The translations under genes were made by a program, and so were the position numbers. Of a stretch of DNA of 64,000 nt, positions 63,483 through 64,000 are shown piece by piece (the first letter of the stretch is position 1; the number at the start of each line of letters is the position of its first letter). The notes under the pieces are model-generated. The model saw only the letters and a list, made by a program, of their open reading frames with translations, had not been told where the DNA came from and made no database searches. The stretch spans positions 1-64,000 of the forward strand of contig JANQJU010000092.1 of assembly GCA_028281495.1 (NCBI GenBank). Direction: 5' to 3'. The DNA comes from SAR324 cluster bacterium. Its GTDB lineage: Bacteria > SAR324 > NAC60-12.

Positions 63483-64000
63483 TTAAAATTGGAATTTGGC
63501 AAAGGCATTCAGCGTGATTGCTACGCCTAATTCTTTTCCTTTTTCTTTAAGCAGAGCGTCGATAGTTTGGTCAGGATTTTTCACAAAAGGTTGTGTTAAA
63601 ACACAAACTTCTTTTATGAATTTTTTCATCCGACCTTCAATCATTTTTTCAATAATATTGTCAGGTTTCCCAGATTCTCTTGCTTGAGAAGTGAAGATTT
63701 CCTTTTCTTTCTCAATCACAGCCGGGTCAATTTCATCCTCGCGAACCGCTTCTGCTTGAGTCGCAGCAATGTGCATTGCAATGTCTTTTGCCAATGCAGT
63801 CAACGCTGAAATATCCCCTTCTCCGTCGGTGTCCAATCGAAGTAGCACTCCAACTTTGCCATTTGTGTGCACGTAACCACCAACAACACCAGATTCGGTA
63901 GACATCTGTTTGGCATCTACAAACTGTACATTTTCTCCTAGCTCAGCAACTGCACGATGTAATACTTCCTGTATAGATTCTCCTCCGCCTACCGATGTTT
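63483..64000 (-). CDS. tsf: Elongation factor Ts (partial, 5' end outside the window)
   Basis: The minus-strand frame is open from the window end to TAA at 63483-63485, about 171 codons. It shows the Tsf dimerisation/core pattern: ELGENVQFVDAK, YVHTNGKVGVLLRLD, the conserved AKDIAMHIAATQAEAV, then REDEIDPAVIEKEKEIF and LLTQPF-type endings (VCVLTQPFVKNP). EF-Ts recycles EF-Tu from its GDP form. The N-terminal TRQ-box part lies beyond 64000; an internal Met at 63905 is not the start. It heads the pyrH-frr operon, so rpsB is probably just outside the window. Confidence 0.95.
   Translation of the reverse strand, partial: TSVGGGESIQEVLHRAVAELGENVQFVDAKQMSTESGVVGGYVHTNGKVGVLLRLDTDGEGDISALTALAKDIAMHIAATQAEAVREDEIDPAVIEKEKEIFTSQARESGKPDNIIEKMIEGRMKKFIKEVCVLTQPFVKNPDQTIDALLKEKGKELGVAITLNAFAKFQF

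Overview
The window looks like chromosomal DNA of a Gram-negative bacterium of moderate GC content. Pointers to this are a periplasmic Nap-type nitrate reductase with a Tat leader, multihaem c-type cytochromes, sigma-54 control, lipoproteins, a type II fatty-acid synthesis cluster and a MotE-like motility protein. The mix of modular polyketide synthases, NtrC-type regulators and NrfCD-type electron transfer recalls 'deltaproteobacterial' and related lineages, but nothing here fixes the taxon.

Left part (1-16.7 kb). The window opens in the repeat-rich tail of an Rpn-type nuclease. A GNAT acetyltransferase, a gamma-glutamylcyclotransferase-like protein and an aquaporin follow; just after the aquaporin lies the 3' remnant of an arsenate reductase gene, so this is probably a decayed ars locus. 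A histidine kinase with a NarX/PilJ-type sensor domain and its sigma-54 activator point left. Divergent from them is a six-gene nitrate-reductase operon: napD, napA, a four-haem NapB-like protein, a second tetrahaem cytochrome, an NrfC-like Fe-S protein and an NrfD-like membrane subunit. A sigma-54 promoter match and inverted repeats lie in the shared intergenic region. A TetR-controlled three-gene operon, a TVP38-family membrane protein and a XerC/D-like recombinase come next.

Centre (17-51.3 kb). A PKS/NRPS-like biosynthetic cluster. Synthase 1 is pseudo-Asub, acyl/keto-acid ligase, KR, ACP, KS, AT, ACP, TE. It is followed by a lipocalin-like protein and a 1796-residue kinase/ATPase/GAF/adenylate-cyclase regulator. 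Synthase 2 is FAAL, ACP, KS, AT, C-methyltransferase, ACP, condensation, pseudo-Asub, ligase, KR, ACP. Synthase 3 is KS, dead AT, ACP, TE. The cluster ends with an LCMT/TcmP-type O-methyltransferase and two paralogous LCAT-like serine hydrolases/acyltransferases. Synthase 1 as a whole is paralogous to the last module of synthase 2 plus synthase 3, so the same 'activate, reduce, extend, release' tail exists twice, once fused and once split. The split version has lost its AT catalytic residues, so it needs malonyl loading from elsewhere. The likely product class is a fatty acyl-polyketide containing an alpha-hydroxy acid unit; this is inference.

Right part (51.3-64 kb). Housekeeping genes: a MotE-like protein, a STAS/zinc-ribbon protein, an unlisted 43-residue lipoprotein, gpsA, rsgA, an atypical SDR and a PlsC-like acyltransferase, a pentapeptide-repeat protein, then fabF, acpP, fabG, mraY, frr, pyrH and tsf (cut by the window end), all but the STAS gene and rsgA on the minus strand.
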